Assembly: GCF_026210795.1 (NCBI RefSeq)
Contig: NC_089458.1
Span: 1,488,001 to 1,552,000 of the forward strand
Source: Rhizophagus irregularis
Lineage: Eukaryota > Glomeromycota > Glomeromycetes > Glomerales > Glomeraceae
Direction of reading: 5' to 3'
DNA length: 64,000 bases
Of the stretch, positions 33,500 to 44,859 are shown piece by piece. Each line of letters begins with the position of its first letter. Positions within the stretch are counted from its first letter, which is position 1. Below the pieces are notes generated by a model. The model had not been told where the DNA came from and searched no databases. It saw only the letters and a program-made list of their open reading frames with translations. The translations under genes were made by a program, and so were the position numbers.

Positions 33500-33952
33500 A
33501 GCGCTTTTTATAAGTAGTTGGCTCGGATAAAAAAATAGTGTTACGTTCCGGAGTGAGATAAAAATTTATTTCTGTTCGGCAAGGAAAGTATTGGGCGTTA
33601 ATAAAGGTTTTTATGTCGCACTGGCATTACCTCAGGATAAATTTGATTCATAGATTTCATATTTAAAAAATGCAATTAACTTACGTAATAAGATTTACTA
33701 GGCGGACTACTTAAAAAGGAAAATTTGCACGCTACGAGCTTTTTTATTATTGAAAGTTTTTGAAAAACCAAATCTTACACGCTATACGAAATATAAATTT
33801 AGTGATAACGTTTCTTGTGTCTTTTTAAATTATAATCTAGTGTTCAACAATTGGACAATTGGTGAAGCGTTAATTACATAATATTCGATATAAAAAACTA
33901 TATTTACGCGTAAAGAACTTATATTATTATATCTGAGTGTTAACGCGTAAAC
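33500..33952. promoter_or_regulatory. Divergent intergenic region between the Crinkler-like pseudogene and the SNF2 gene
   Basis: About 450 nt without open frames, AT-rich near the SNF2 start (TTATATTATTATATCTGAG). It would hold the promoters of both divergent genes. No specific element is identified. Confidence 0.35.
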
Positions 33953-36900
33953 ATGGCTCCGAAATCGCGACCAGATCACCCATTTTGTGCATGCGGTAAT
34001 CCCGTCCGCTTATGCTATTTTGTGAAGAAGAATCACCCAAGACACAGGGATAGATACTGGGGTTGCCCGAGGAGGTCTTGCGAACATTTTGAGTGGGTGG
34101 ACCCATATCCGGGAAGATCAACGGGCTCACAGAAGACCCAGTCGAATTCGAACTCCCATGCCACGTCGGCTCGGACTGGAAGTATTGGCATCGAAGAGCT
34201 ATTTAACGCGTCACCATCGGATGCCGAGTTGGAAAAAAAATATAATTATCCCATTAAAGTGACGTTTAGTGTAGACAATGATGAACATTTTATAGTAAGA
34301 GGGTATCATCATATCCTCACAGAGTATTGGAAATCACGAAGAGGTGCCATTTATGACGCGACCAGAAAGGGATGGGTAATTCCCATGACAGAATATGAAA
34401 ATTCTTTCAGGGAATTAACAAAGTACAAAAAAATACCAATGGAAATTATAGGGGTTTCTGGGTATGTAGAAAAAGCTATCAAATTTAAGGCTGCAAAACC
34501 TCACATTGAAGAATGTCAAATTAAAGAAAAAATTGGAAGCCTCTGGGAAGCGTTACTCTCTCACCAAAAAGAAGGAGTGAAAGAAGTCATTGCTCGGAAT
34601 GGACGAGTTTTACTCGGAGACGATATGGGCCTTGGAAAAACAATCCAGGCTCTTGCTATCGCAGAATATTACAAAGACGATGGTAAGGTCCTCGTTATAT
34701 GCCCCGCCTCAGTTTCGGGGAACTGGGAGAGTGAGATCAAGAAATGGTTGGGTGCAAAAGATGAAGAAATTTGGATCGTAAAAACCGGAAAGGAGGCGAA
34801 TCAAGATCAAGCGCAATATACAATCGCCTCCTATGAAATAGCGAAAAAACGCGAAGGTTGGACAGGGCGATTTCAAATCATTATTGCCGATGAGTCGCAC
34901 TTCCTTAAAGATCGCCAATCAGATCGAACGAAGAAGCTTGCTCCTCTCATGAAAAAAACAAAGAGAGTAGTCCTTCTTTCAGGTACACCGGCAGAATCAA
35001 GACCAGCCGAACTTTTTGCTCAGATCAATATTGTTGCTCCGGTGCTATTTTCGAATTATGACGAATATATAAAGCGATTCTGCGGTGGCGAAAGGAGGAT
35101 GAATAAAGATGGAAAGAGATATATTGATACAAAAGGGGCGACAAATACAGAAGAGCTCCACTGGCTTCTAAATTCGACCATTTTGATCCGAAGGAAGAAG
35201 GAGGACGTAAACTTAGGTTTACCTTCAAAGACTCGACAGATAATTCATATTGAGATTCCCGCAACTTCCAAAAGAGAGTTGCAAGAAATGAAAAAAAAAA
35301 AGGGGGTAGATAAACCTAATTTCTTGAAGTTGTACGAGGAATCAGGTAGAGCGAAGGTTCCTGCCATTCAAGATTATCTCCTTAGTCTTAAAGATGACAA
35401 CAAGAAATACATCGTATTTGCTCACCATAAAGACGTAATGGATCAGATTTGCTATGTCTTGCGTAGGGAACAAATCAGATTTATAAGGATTGACGGTCAA
35501 ACCGATGTTAAAATAAGACAAGACTTTGTTGACAAGTTTCAAGATGAAAGAGAAGTCAAGTTCGCGATTTTGTCCCTTACCGCGGCGAGTACTGGTCTGA
35601 ATTTTCAAGCTGCTGATGGAGTTATATTTGCGGAATTAAGCTGGAATCCGTCAACAATTGCACAAGGAGAAAATCGCGCACACCGTATCGGTAGAGTCGG
35701 CGACGTAGAAATAAAGTATATACTCTCTAAAGACACCTTGGATATGGTTCAATGGCATATGTTAAAGAAGAAATCAAAGGTACTTGGTATAATCTTTGAT
35801 AACGAAGATAATGTCTCCTTGGACGAAATTAGCGAGGAAGACCATTGGATGATTGAAGCGCTCGGCAAAGAAATGTCAAGTCGGTGCGGTAATGAACTTA
35901 ATACTCAAGATATCAGAAATTTTTTTACGAATCCCAATGAAGAAATAATCGACGACAATCCCACGAAAGATCAGGAAATTACCGCTGAGAAAGCTGATAA
36001 TAATCGAGATAAAGGTTGCTTAAAGGCTTGCACCATTTTCGATGAGATGGCTGATAATCTCAACTGGGATTTCGATATTGGTTCTTCTAAAAAGCCTGTA
36101 TTAGGTGATAAAGTAGAAATTATGGCAACAAATTCAGTAGAATTTCCAACTATTTTCGATATTATGGCTGATAATCTCGATTGGGATTTTGATAAGGATT
36201 TAGATCTAAATTTTGACCATGGTGATGCGAAAACTAAAAATTTATCGTTTGCTTTAGAGGACGATGGTAAAGCTATAATAGATAATAATGATTATAGTAA
36301 TTCAATTAAAGTTGATACCACTACAGATCCCACATTTTTTGAATTAAATGACAACAAGGCTTTAGTTTCGCTAGAACCTTTCAAGAATTGTATTGAAAAC
36401 AGAGATTCTCAAAAAGAACCAATAACTATATTGGATGATGAATATACTCAGAATATTATAAACATTCATTTTGATTCAACTGTCATTGAAGCGGAGAATA
36501 ACGATAATAGTGACAAATCCGATAAATACTCGGCAGCTGAATTAGCCAGTTTTTTCAATCAAAGATATAGTGCTGATCCTAGCTCAAAGGAAACTTCATC
36601 TCATAATGTTTCAAACGTTTTATTTTTCACAAACGAACTTACAAATGAAGATTATGATCCACGAAATTTATCAGGCTCACAAAATAAACGCTATACTGAC
36701 GAAAAAGATCAGCGATATGAACTTTATAGCTTATTAGGCTCGAAAAATAAACGCAAAGCGGACGTTTATACAAATGAACCTGATAAAGGTTCAAAAAAAA
36801 TTCGGCTTGAAACAAATAAAGAGATTAAAATATCACAAATGGCGACAAATATGACAAATACTTATGTTTGTTCGATAGGACGAAAATCTGCATTAGCAAC

Positions 36901-37189
36901 TCAAGTCGTTCAGGAAAGCAAAAGACCTATTTCGGAAGTTCAACCGTTGTCACTAATTAACCAAGTTGCCTATCCAGCAAACCGAGAATCTTTGTTGCCC
37001 AGAACTGCAGATCAAGAAGATAATGAACAACAAACCCAAGAAAGACATACAAAGAAATGTTATCGTGATAGAGGCGAAAAATCAAAATGCCATGGAAATC
37101 TAGACTTGGTTGATATTAATCGTTCTTCCACATTTTTGTGTTCTCCGCAAAATTATGACTATATTTTAAATTCAAAGTTGATTAATTAA
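33953..37189 (+). CDS. SNF2-family helicase, SMARCAL1/ZRANB3-like, with N-terminal GRF zinc finger
   Basis: Single open frame, 1078 aa. Residues 11-48 form a GRF-type zinc finger (C12, C14, C38, C43; ending FEW). About 100-170 is a HARP-like segment (KVTFSVDNDEHFIVRGYHH, GWVIPMTEYE). The SNF2 ATPase follows: Walker A DDMGLGKTIQ (about 222-233), DESH (about 313), LLSGTPAE (about 342). The C-terminal helicase lobe (about 483-605) has FAHHKDV, STGLNF and QGENRAHRIGR. Family members are ATP-dependent DNA translocases that anneal RPA-coated single strands and remodel stalled forks; this role is inferred. The last 400 residues are acidic and Asn/Asp-rich, with a duplicated motif TIFDxMADNLxWDFD (about 694 and 733). 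It is intronless, unlike its neighbours, and ends at 37189. GRF plus SMARCAL1-like core is an uncommon pairing. Confidence 0.85.
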   Translation: MAPKSRPDHPFCACGNPVRLCYFVKKNHPRHRDRYWGCPRRSCEHFEWVDPYPGRSTGSQKTQSNSNSHATSARTGSIGIEELFNASPSDAELEKKYNYPIKVTFSVDNDEHFIVRGYHHILTEYWKSRRGAIYDATRKGWVIPMTEYENSFRELTKYKKIPMEIIGVSGYVEKAIKFKAAKPHIEECQIKEKIGSLWEALLSHQKEGVKEVIARNGRVLLGDDMGLGKTIQALAIAEYYKDDGKVLVICPASVSGNWESEIKKWLGAKDEEIWIVKTGKEANQDQAQYTIASYEIAKKREGWTGRFQIIIADESHFLKDRQSDRTKKLAPLMKKTKRVVLLSGTPAESRPAELFAQINIVAPVLFSNYDEYIKRFCGGERRMNKDGKRYIDTKGATNTEELHWLLNSTILIRRKKEDVNLGLPSKTRQIIHIEIPATSKRELQEMKKKKGVDKPNFLKLYEESGRAKVPAIQDYLLSLKDDNKKYIVFAHHKDVMDQICYVLRREQIRFIRIDGQTDVKIRQDFVDKFQDEREVKFAILSLTAASTGLNFQAADGVIFAELSWNPSTIAQGENRAHRIGRVGDVEIKYILSKDTLDMVQWHMLKKKSKVLGIIFDNEDNVSLDEISEEDHWMIEALGKEMSSRCGNELNTQDIRNFFTNPNEEIIDDNPTKDQEITAEKADNNRDKGCLKACTIFDEMADNLNWDFDIGSSKKPVLGDKVEIMATNSVEFPTIFDIMADNLDWDFDKDLDLNFDHGDAKTKNLSFALEDDGKAIIDNNDYSNSIKVDTTTDPTFFELNDNKALVSLEPFKNCIENRDSQKEPITILDDEYTQNIINIHFDSTVIEAENNDNSDKSDKYSAAELASFFNQRYSADPSSKETSSHNVSNVLFFTNELTNEDYDPRNLSGSQNKRYTDEKDQRYELYSLLGSKNKRKADVYTNEPDKGSKKIRLETNKEIKISQMATNMTNTYVCSIGRKSALATQVVQESKRPISEVQPLSLINQVAYPANRESLLPRTADQEDNEQQTQERHTKKCYRDRGEKSKCHGNLDLVDINRSSTFLCSPQNYDYILNSKLIN

Positions 37190-37793
37190 CTTTATTTTCT
37201 TAATTTAGTAATCTTTAGGGTTTAAGTGCTGTTGGAGTATCTTAATTTTATAAATAATGTAATACGTGATCATTATGTTTTACAATGCAGGTAGATCGAT
37301 ATAAATTTCGCGTCTTAAATTTACAGTAATTATATTTATCCATTTAATAAATAATACTCGTAATGTAAATTGCTGTCGTTTCAAAATCGTAATTTACTAA
37401 TGCAGGCCGAGCACTTTATAATGCCGGTCAAGATCACGCAGGTGAAAAAGTGACGGTGTTTTTCACAATTCGTGTAACGCTTAAGCAATTTAGGAATGAG
37501 ATTAGTAAGAACCGTCAAACCATTTTTTCATTGATATGGTAATTTAATTAACATTATTAACACATATTTTATCCCATTTTAGGTAAATCGACCTTTTGCT
37601 GATCTACATTACAAATCAAAGAGATGTCGATCGCTTAATTTTCTATGGATATTACAAGAGAAAATTAGCAAACGCATGTCATATTAATAATCAAAGAAAT
37701 TGTATTTGTAATAATAAAATTAAATAGATTCGAAATCTATAAAACGGGCATTGATTTTCTTTCTTTAAATTTGAAGCGCTAACGAAAAAAAAA
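37190..37793 (+). other. Intergenic region with one short open stretch
   Basis: About 600 nt between the SNF2 stop and the dioxygenase start. A 46-codon open stretch (37402-37542, RALYNAGQDHAGEKVTVFFT) follows a plausible TTACTAATGCAG acceptor and has protein-like composition, but no start and no supported join, so I do not call a gene. Confidence 0.35.
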
Positions 37794-38899
37794 ATGTCTA
37801 CTGCTAGGTTGCCTTGTTATTATATTTCTCATGGAGGTAAGTACTTTATATCGCGGGCTAGAGTATCCCGAGGGTTGACTTGCATTACCATATTTAGCAG
37901 CCAGAATTGTTAGTAAACTTATATCACATCAATTCATATCATTACTTTAAGGTCCATCAATATTGATTGAGGAAGAGGATATAACCCATCAATGGCTTAA
38001 ACGATGGGGAAAATTAATTATCGAAGAAATTAGGCCAAAAGCTATAGCCGTCATTTCCGCTCACTGGGAAACAACCAACATCAAAGTAACGAATTTTTCA
38101 AACAAAACACCAATTATATATGATTTCTACGGATTCCCACAAATACTCTATCAACAAACATATGATTGCAAAGGTTCTCCAGAAGTAGCAAAGAAAGCTG
38201 TTGAGTTATTAACTCAGGTAAAGTTTATTCAGGCAATAAAATTATTTATCAACATTGTCATCACATAGCTTTTGTTTAATTCATTAGGCTGGATTCGAAG
38301 TGGAATTGAATGATAAGAGAGGATTCGACCATGGTTGTTGGATACCAATGAAAATAGCAATCCCTGAACCTGGTGATTTGCCTATTATACAAATATCTCT
38401 TACTCGTAAAGCATCCTATGAATATAATATTAAAGTTGGTCACGTATTGGCTTCTCTTAGGTAAGTAAAATTTGAAAAAAGATTAATTATTATTTAAAAC
38501 ATTAATTTTGTTTTTCATTTTTTAAGAGATGAAGGAGTTCTTATTGTCGGTTCAGGAAGCTTGGTTCATAACTTAAAAGAAACATTCTCTGCATATAACA
38601 AAGAAACGAATACATTTGAAGATTATGTGGCTTCGTACGTTGAACCATTTGACAAGGATATCGAAGAATTTTGTACAAAATCCACTGGAAAAGAACGTGA
38701 TCAAAAATTGATTGATCTAATTAATCATCCTTTATTAAGACAAGCTCATCCAACAGACGACCATTTAGTCCCTTTACATATTGCAGTAGGTGCTGCTGGG
38801 GATGAACAAGGAACAAAATTGCACACACAATATGTAGCTGGTTTAAGTATGAGTGCTTTTGGTTTTGGTTCTGGTGCTAGCGTAAACCCAAACTTATAG
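37794..38899 (+). CDS. LigB-type extradiol dioxygenase (DOPA 4,5-dioxygenase family)
   Basis: Four exons: 37794-37836, 37952-38217, 38288-38460, 38527-38899; consensus GT-AG introns; 284 aa. The family is class III ring-opening non-haem Fe(II) dioxygenases. Conserved features: YYISHGGP (His13), SAHW (His52), GFDHGCWIPM (His118), GSGSLVHNL (His175), and the C-terminal HPTDDHLVPLHIAVGAAGDE. Length fits the usual 260-290 aa. Likely cytosolic, opening a catecholic ring; the substrate cannot be assigned from sequence. The first exon is only 43 nt, and its join rebuilds the Gly of HGGP, which supports the start. All expected metal ligands are present. Confidence 0.9.
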
Positions 38900-38911
38900 T
38901 TATCTTATTAC

Positions 38912-38917
38912 AATAAA
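38912..38917 (+). terminator. Polyadenylation signal of the dioxygenase gene
   Basis: AATAAA 13 nt after the stop codon, in a T/A-rich 3' flank. Confidence 0.5.
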
Positions 38918-39298
38918 CGTGTTAAAATGTATGCCTCTCTGAAATAAGATTCATTCGAAACTTTTTACACAATATTGCACGATATTAAATTTTAAATATT
39001 TTAAATATAAACAAAATGTATTTTTAATATTAGGAAATGATATTAGATGACAATAAAGAAATGATAATTAAGTGAAATAATGTTGGCTATAAGAACATTA
39101 AAAATGATATTAGCGATGTGAAATTTGCAGAAATAAGTGCAAAAATGAAAAATGAAAATATTTTTTGTTCAAGTAATATGAGATTAATGATTGTGAGAAA
39201 TTCTACATAAAATTAATAATACAATAAAAATTATAATATAAAAAAAAATTAAATATTAATGGGAAATGAGTCAAAACATAATACTAAATAGTTAAATT
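38918..39298. other. Convergent 3' intergenic region
   Basis: AT-rich, no open frame; lies between the 3' ends of the dioxygenase (+) and RasGAP (-) genes. Confidence 0.5.
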
Positions 39299-42200
39299 TT
39301 ATGCCTTTCTTTTAGAGAATGTTTTGTTCAACAATTGTAATAGCTTGGAAACATTAAGTTGAACATATTCAAGATCAAGAGATAGTATGTTATCTTGTTG
39401 CTAAAAATAAGCACAATAATAAAAGGGTTAATGCTTTATCATGTATTTTTATTTAAAGTAATTCTTAATAAAAAAATCTATGTACCTTTTCTAGGAGATC
39501 GTCTAATTTAAGGTCCATCTCTAAAATTGGAGCATCACGTCCCTTATAATGCAATGCAATAATAAATGTTCCAGGAACAGGTGATGTGATATTGAAAAAA
39601 ATATTTTGTCGCCTAATTTTTTAAAAATGAAGTTAAGGATATATGAAACATGAAATTAAAAAGTTTTATCTTTATAAAAATTGAGTAACCCACCTATTCT
39701 CAGGTACACTCGTTTCAACTATAATTCCATCTTTTTCTAAATTGGTGTGTGTAAATTTGTACGGACCCAAAACCTTTATCTTTTGACTTTTTTCTTTACC
39801 GCCCAATTTTACCACACTTGCACCAGGTCCTCCTTTGGCATCTTGTTGTCTAACATTCAGTAAATATGCTTTATAACTATCCAATTGACTTCTTAGATAA
39901 TTATTATGATCACAGATTGTTTTATAAACAGTCTCAAGAGATTTTATTTCTTCGTTGACCTTTTCTCGAAGATTGCCAAGATGAACTAATTCTTGTGCAA
40001 CTTCTTCGGTCATAAGTTTATATCCGTCTCTTCGGTTAATCACATGAGCTTCTTCAAGTTCTCGAAGCATTTCTTTAACTTTAATTCCTTTGCGAACAAG
40101 AGTGGCATCTTTTGCAGTTGCTGCCATTTCAGCTACCGCAGCCAAATCAATATTTTGTTTATTAGCGACTCGCGGTATAGATCGAATAATTTGCACAAAA
40201 ATTGATTTCGTTTCCATATATAAAATATCATTTTGTGTCACGTTATTGTCGGACATAAGTGCTGTGGCGATATCTATAAGGTTGAGTGTTGTGTAAATAA
40301 TATTGTCAAAACATCACAAATAATCACAAATTATCGCAAACCTTGTATAGGTGTCTCCCAACGACTAAATAATGGCAGCTCAACAATTTTATTTTCTTTT
40401 CTAGGAACCTGAGCTGGGGCTGTACCAATTTCTTCCAAAATTATGCGTAAATGATTCTTGTCTGATGGTGCCTACATAAAGAAGTTCAAATAAATATTCC
40501 CCTAAAAGAATAAATATCAAATTTAAAGAGATTATATATACCAAAACTTCCAAATGTTGTAACAATAATGCATGTGTGTTGTATATCTCATTCAACGTTA
40601 TTTGTAACATTAAGTCCTTTTTTGAAAGAGCCACATATTGATCCATCTAAAGAATATACATAACATAATTAATAAATAAATCAATATTATTTATAACTCT
40701 AAAAATTATGATTTTCAATAGAACGTACTTCTAAACTCTCATAAAAATCGCCCACTTCGCACAATTCCAATAAAAATTTATTTATTCTCTGTTTATTACT
40801 CTCAATAAAAGGATTCAACAACATCATAAATTCTTCCTTTGAATAAGAAGGCTTATTTGCCAAATTTTGTATCATCTTGGCAATCTATCAATAAAGAGAA
40901 AGAAATAATCATAAATAAAATGCGCTTAAATATATATTATTAAATAAAAATCCATAAAATACCAGAGTCAATGTTCGTATTGGATGTTTGCCTGGATTTC
41001 CATCAACTAACATATATGTTTGTGGTGTGACAATGGCTGGATTGACAAATCTCAAGAAGAAAAATCCACCGATTAATGTACATATCATAAATTCTGTTGC
41101 ATCAGGATATTTTCGCTACAATGTGTTAAAAATAATTAGTGTATAAGATATTCGTAAAATAGGTTAAGTTGAAATGTAAAACTTACCTTCGTTAACGATT
41201 TAATTTGTTTACAAATCCATCGAATACCATACGGCACTTGTTCGATAGACTGTATTATAGTTGTGATGAAAGAGTTCGCAATGTCTATTAACATTTTTAT
41301 GCGAGGTGCTATAATAGCTTGAACATCGGCATTGGCCGCGGCAACATCAGGTGTAACAGCGCGTGGAAGTTCGGGCGGTAATGAACCATTATCTTCCTCG
41401 ATTTTTTTTACCATCTGTTCATATACTTTTAGTGGATTAATTTCTAAATTTAAGTCCTTACATTCTATCAGACTATTTATTCGTTCCGAAAGCACAGCTT
41501 TCAGATAACCCTGCCCAGGGCCTCTACGAGTATATGTTGTCATCATACGTGATACAGGCGTATTTGCTCGAAGGAGAGAATTGAAATCATTTGTGGTTTC
41601 AAATTGTGCTGATAGAACAGACTACATGAAAAGAAAAATTCAATATAAAATTTCGTATCTTTTTCACTGTAGACATAAAAACTCACCTGAAACATTGTTA
41701 ATAATAAATGTTCTTCTCTGCTTTCATATTGATTCCCATACAGTGTAAACATTACAGTTTGAAGCAAAGTATCAATCTCTGTTAAACTTACTAGACGACA
41801 TAAATTTGCAATATGTCGCGGTTCGGTTTGAAGGAGGAAAAAAAGATTTCCATATTGATTCATTTTACGATGATCTGGGAAAGCAAAAACTTGTTGATCT
41901 GATTCTTCAAAATGACTTTCTACTTCTTGTTTCTATATTGTAGATAAATACAAATTTAATTTTTTTTAAAAAATTTTAAAAATCAATTAAATTAAACAAC
42001 CTCATCTAATGCCATTCTGTTTGCGATTAATAAGGCAATTCGTGAATCCAAATAGCGAACATCTCGTTCCAGAACGAAATTTTTTTTGGATTGTGCTGAA
42101 ATTCGGCCTTTTAAATCTCGTAATCGTTTTTGTGCTAAAATAAGAAAAAATTTTTGCATAAGAATTGCAATTTGTACTGTATTTTTTCGCGTAATTAAAT

Positions 42201-42543
42201 ATATTTCCATTCACAATTCCTATATAAAACACGTAATAATTTTCTAAATAAATGATTATAATTTCATGATAAATTGACGAATATTCAATTCTCCACTAAG
42301 GTAATCGTATCACGCGTAGAAATACACATAATTTGAAGTCAATATTCTACCTTTCGCTAAATCATCTTCAACCTCTATGTCCTGTTCTGCAGCCATAGAG
42401 TATAGTGCTGTTACAGAATATCTCGTGCTGGAACGGCCAGCAAGAGATCCTGTTGTGTCTCTTCGTTGAGCATTTCTATTTAGGGGACGTGAACCTGGTG
42501 AGATGGGAATTCCAAAACTTGCTAAAATGCTTTGACGTTCCAT
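39299..42543 (-). CDS. Ras GTPase-activating protein with IQGAP-type RasGAP C-terminus (Gap1-like)
   Basis: Eleven exons (minus): 42543-42351, 42134-42001, 41932-41687, 41621-41187, 41115-40963, 40884-40729, 40646-40542, 40471-40342, 40273-39694, 39612-39486, 39400-39299. The frame is open over all joins, 786 aa, close to yeast Gap1/Sar1-type proteins. A helical N-terminus ([20 protein letters not shown]) precedes the RasGAP domain (about 125-450), with [10 protein letters not shown] holding the likely arginine finger (Arg209) and the FLR signature in [14 protein letters not shown] (356-358). The C-terminal RasGAP_C/IQGAP domain (about 540-786) has [20 protein letters not shown], a coiled coil, and [19 protein letters not shown]. 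It should stimulate GTP hydrolysis by Ras at the membrane and turn off Ras signalling. Every donor and acceptor is GT-AG. High confidence in family; partners unknown. Confidence 0.92.
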
Positions 42544-43454
42544 TTGTCGGCCTTTAGTATTTATTGTTTGCTATCCTCTTATATTCCTATGAGTTCTTTA
42601 AATAGCTCTTTTGAAGTGCACTACAATGCTCGTATAATTTTTAGTGCAAGTTATTTTCGCTGATGAAAGGTTGGGAAAAGGAATCGTATCTGAAATTTTT
42701 TGAAAGTAACTTCTATAATATTCAACATTCTAATAATACGAATTTCGCGGCATCCCCTTTTATAGAAATAACGTCTTATTACTTTCAGAGTTTCAAAAAA
42801 AAAGAACAGTCGTACAGTTTTAACTAATTGTTGGACATATACAGATTATTCATTTTTTGACTAGCCGATTTGACGCATCTCATTTGACTATATGAAATAC
42901 TTATAAAATTACCTGGGAAGTTGGGTTAGACTTAATATATCTCCAAAATCCGCGCATAGTATATTAGTATCCGCAACTTTTCACTTCACGTGATTTATAA
43001 TTTTGGCCCGAATTATAACCCTAGACGTTAAGTGATGCTAGTAATACTACTCCAAGGGCCTATACTTTAAATACTTTAAAAAAAAGTCAACCCAATAATT
43101 TAATTACATTAGTAAGATTTAATCTAAATCTATAAAATCCAATATATATTATTGTTATCTGCAGCACATTCATTAGTTTATTAGAATTTATAATTATGAT
43201 AAATTACAAATAATATATTTAAAAATAATATTTATATAATAAAAATATCATTTATTTAAAGCAAAGCAGGAATTATATTTCTAAAGATAAATTTTGTTTA
43301 TTCTTAGCAAAATATTTTTTTACAAAAATCACCTTTATTTTCTTTTTTAAAAATTATTTTTTATATTATATTATTTCTATTTTTGATTTCTTAAAATATA
43401 TTTATTTTATTAATTAAATGTAATTACTAATTATATATACATTATAACTTTTTA
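42544..43454. other. Upstream region of the RasGAP gene and AT-rich spacer
   Basis: Contains the presumed RasGAP promoter (42544-42800) and then AT-rich DNA without open frames. Confidence 0.4.
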
Positions 43455-43620
43455 CCATATTTTATTGAAATTAAGTACCCTCAAAAATTAAACTTTTCAA
43501 AATTTTTTATGCAAAAGTTATATATATTTCTGATAAAAATAATATCAAAAATAAGCACTACCCCAAATTTTCATCCAAAACTCTTGCAAAATGGGGGTGC
43601 TTAATTTTGATAAAATACAG
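43455..43620. mobile_element. 166-bp MITE with TA duplication
   Basis: Left end CCATATTTTATTGAAATTAAG and right end CTTAATTTTGATAAAATACAG are an imperfect inverted pair, flanked by TA (43453-43454 and 43621-43622). Mariner/pogo-type by its duplication. Confidence 0.6.
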
Positions 43621-43928
43621 TAATTAAAATAAACTTCAAAATTTTTGTTTTTTAAATATTATAAATTAATTTATATAAAACACTAATTATAAAATTTTTT
43701 TTTTTTTTTTAATACTTTATTATAGATGCGATCATATCCTATTATAATCACGCTTACTTACATATATAAACTTACAAAATATAAGATAAACAAATACATA
43801 TAAGAATTAAGCATTATGAAACAAGACTACTTTTCATAAAGAACAAGTCGACCTGTCACCTAAACGATCACATCATTGTTAAAAACCATGATGCGACCTC
43901 AAATTCAAAGGTGACTGTCATGATCTAC

Positions 43929-44385
43929 CTAAAAATTTGCCCAATGACCGCCTCGATGGAATGCCAAATCATTCCATTTATTCCAATTACTTTCTAACAT
44001 CTTACAGCCAACATCTTTAACACCCACTTCAGTGCGTTTACTATGTGACTTAGCTTTTTTATCTTTACTGCTAATACCACCCCACTTTTCTTTCTTTATT
44101 TGTAACTCGTTCCTTGGTTCCCAAATAAACACTTTGAATTCTAATAAAACTCTCCCAGTTATTTGTTTCAGTACCTTATACAACAATTTTTCTTCAGTTA
44201 TTTTATAGCACCTTAATAATTCTATTAACTGACAACTGACTTGATTCTTCATTAAAAATGTAAAATTATATAAACATCCAATATCCCACATACCAAGCTC
44301 ATTAATTTTACCTTTTAATTCTTGTGTATCTATATCATCTCTTGAATACTCCTGTATAATTTTAGCTAAAAAAATTTTTAATCAC
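43929..44385 (-). pseudogene. C-terminal fragment of an unrecognised, probably transposon-associated protein
   Basis: An open frame on the minus strand runs from about 44370 (LAKIIQEYSRDDIDTQEL) to a stop at 43929, ending NKWNDLAFHRGGHWANF. Internal blocks include RVLLEFKVFIWEPRNELQIK and a Lys-rich linker. The pattern recalls C-terminal tails common in glomeromycotan repeat-associated proteins, which is memory-based and unverified. A TGA lies just upstream and no promoter or start is evident, so it is treated as a remnant. Confidence 0.4.
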
Positions 44386-44399
44386 TACACGTCATAAAT

Positions 44400-44665
44400 A
44401 ACGTGCATGTATGATTCTTTCTTTATTAAAAAAGCTGTATGTACATACTATCGAATACAGAATGATGAAACGATTTTTATAATTAATTCTTTAAAACTAC
44501 TAAAAGAAGTCTATATATTTTTCTTTCAAATAAAATTTGCCATATGTAAATATAATCAAATATGGAATGGTGTGAAACTACTAAATAAATTCAATAGACA
44601 ATCTGTCTATATATTTTTCTTTCTAACTTAATAGCCTTATGTAAATATTATCAGATAAGGAATTA
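44400..44665 (+). repeat. Short tandem repeat, about 2.5 units of roughly 115 bp
   Basis: Diverged units share TCTATATATTTTTCTTTC and ATGTAAATAT(A/T)ATCA-like segments. The 74-codon open frame across it is probably fortuitous. Confidence 0.35.
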
Positions 44666-44859
44666 AAACACTAATTATAATAAAAATATAATTACATATA
44701 TTAAACTAAAAGAAAAATTAACTAAGTAGAATTACATAATTTTAAGTCAATTCATTATTAGCATTAATATTAATTCCTTACTGATTAATTTTTCTTCTTA
44801 TTTTTATAATAATATTTTATTATTATTATTATTATTATTTTTTATACTTTTTAGAAGTG

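Noticed and set aside
37402-37542. Possible exon upstream of the dioxygenase gene
   Set aside because: A plausible acceptor and 46 open codons are present, but there is no start, and the obvious downstream splice join gives an immediate stop.
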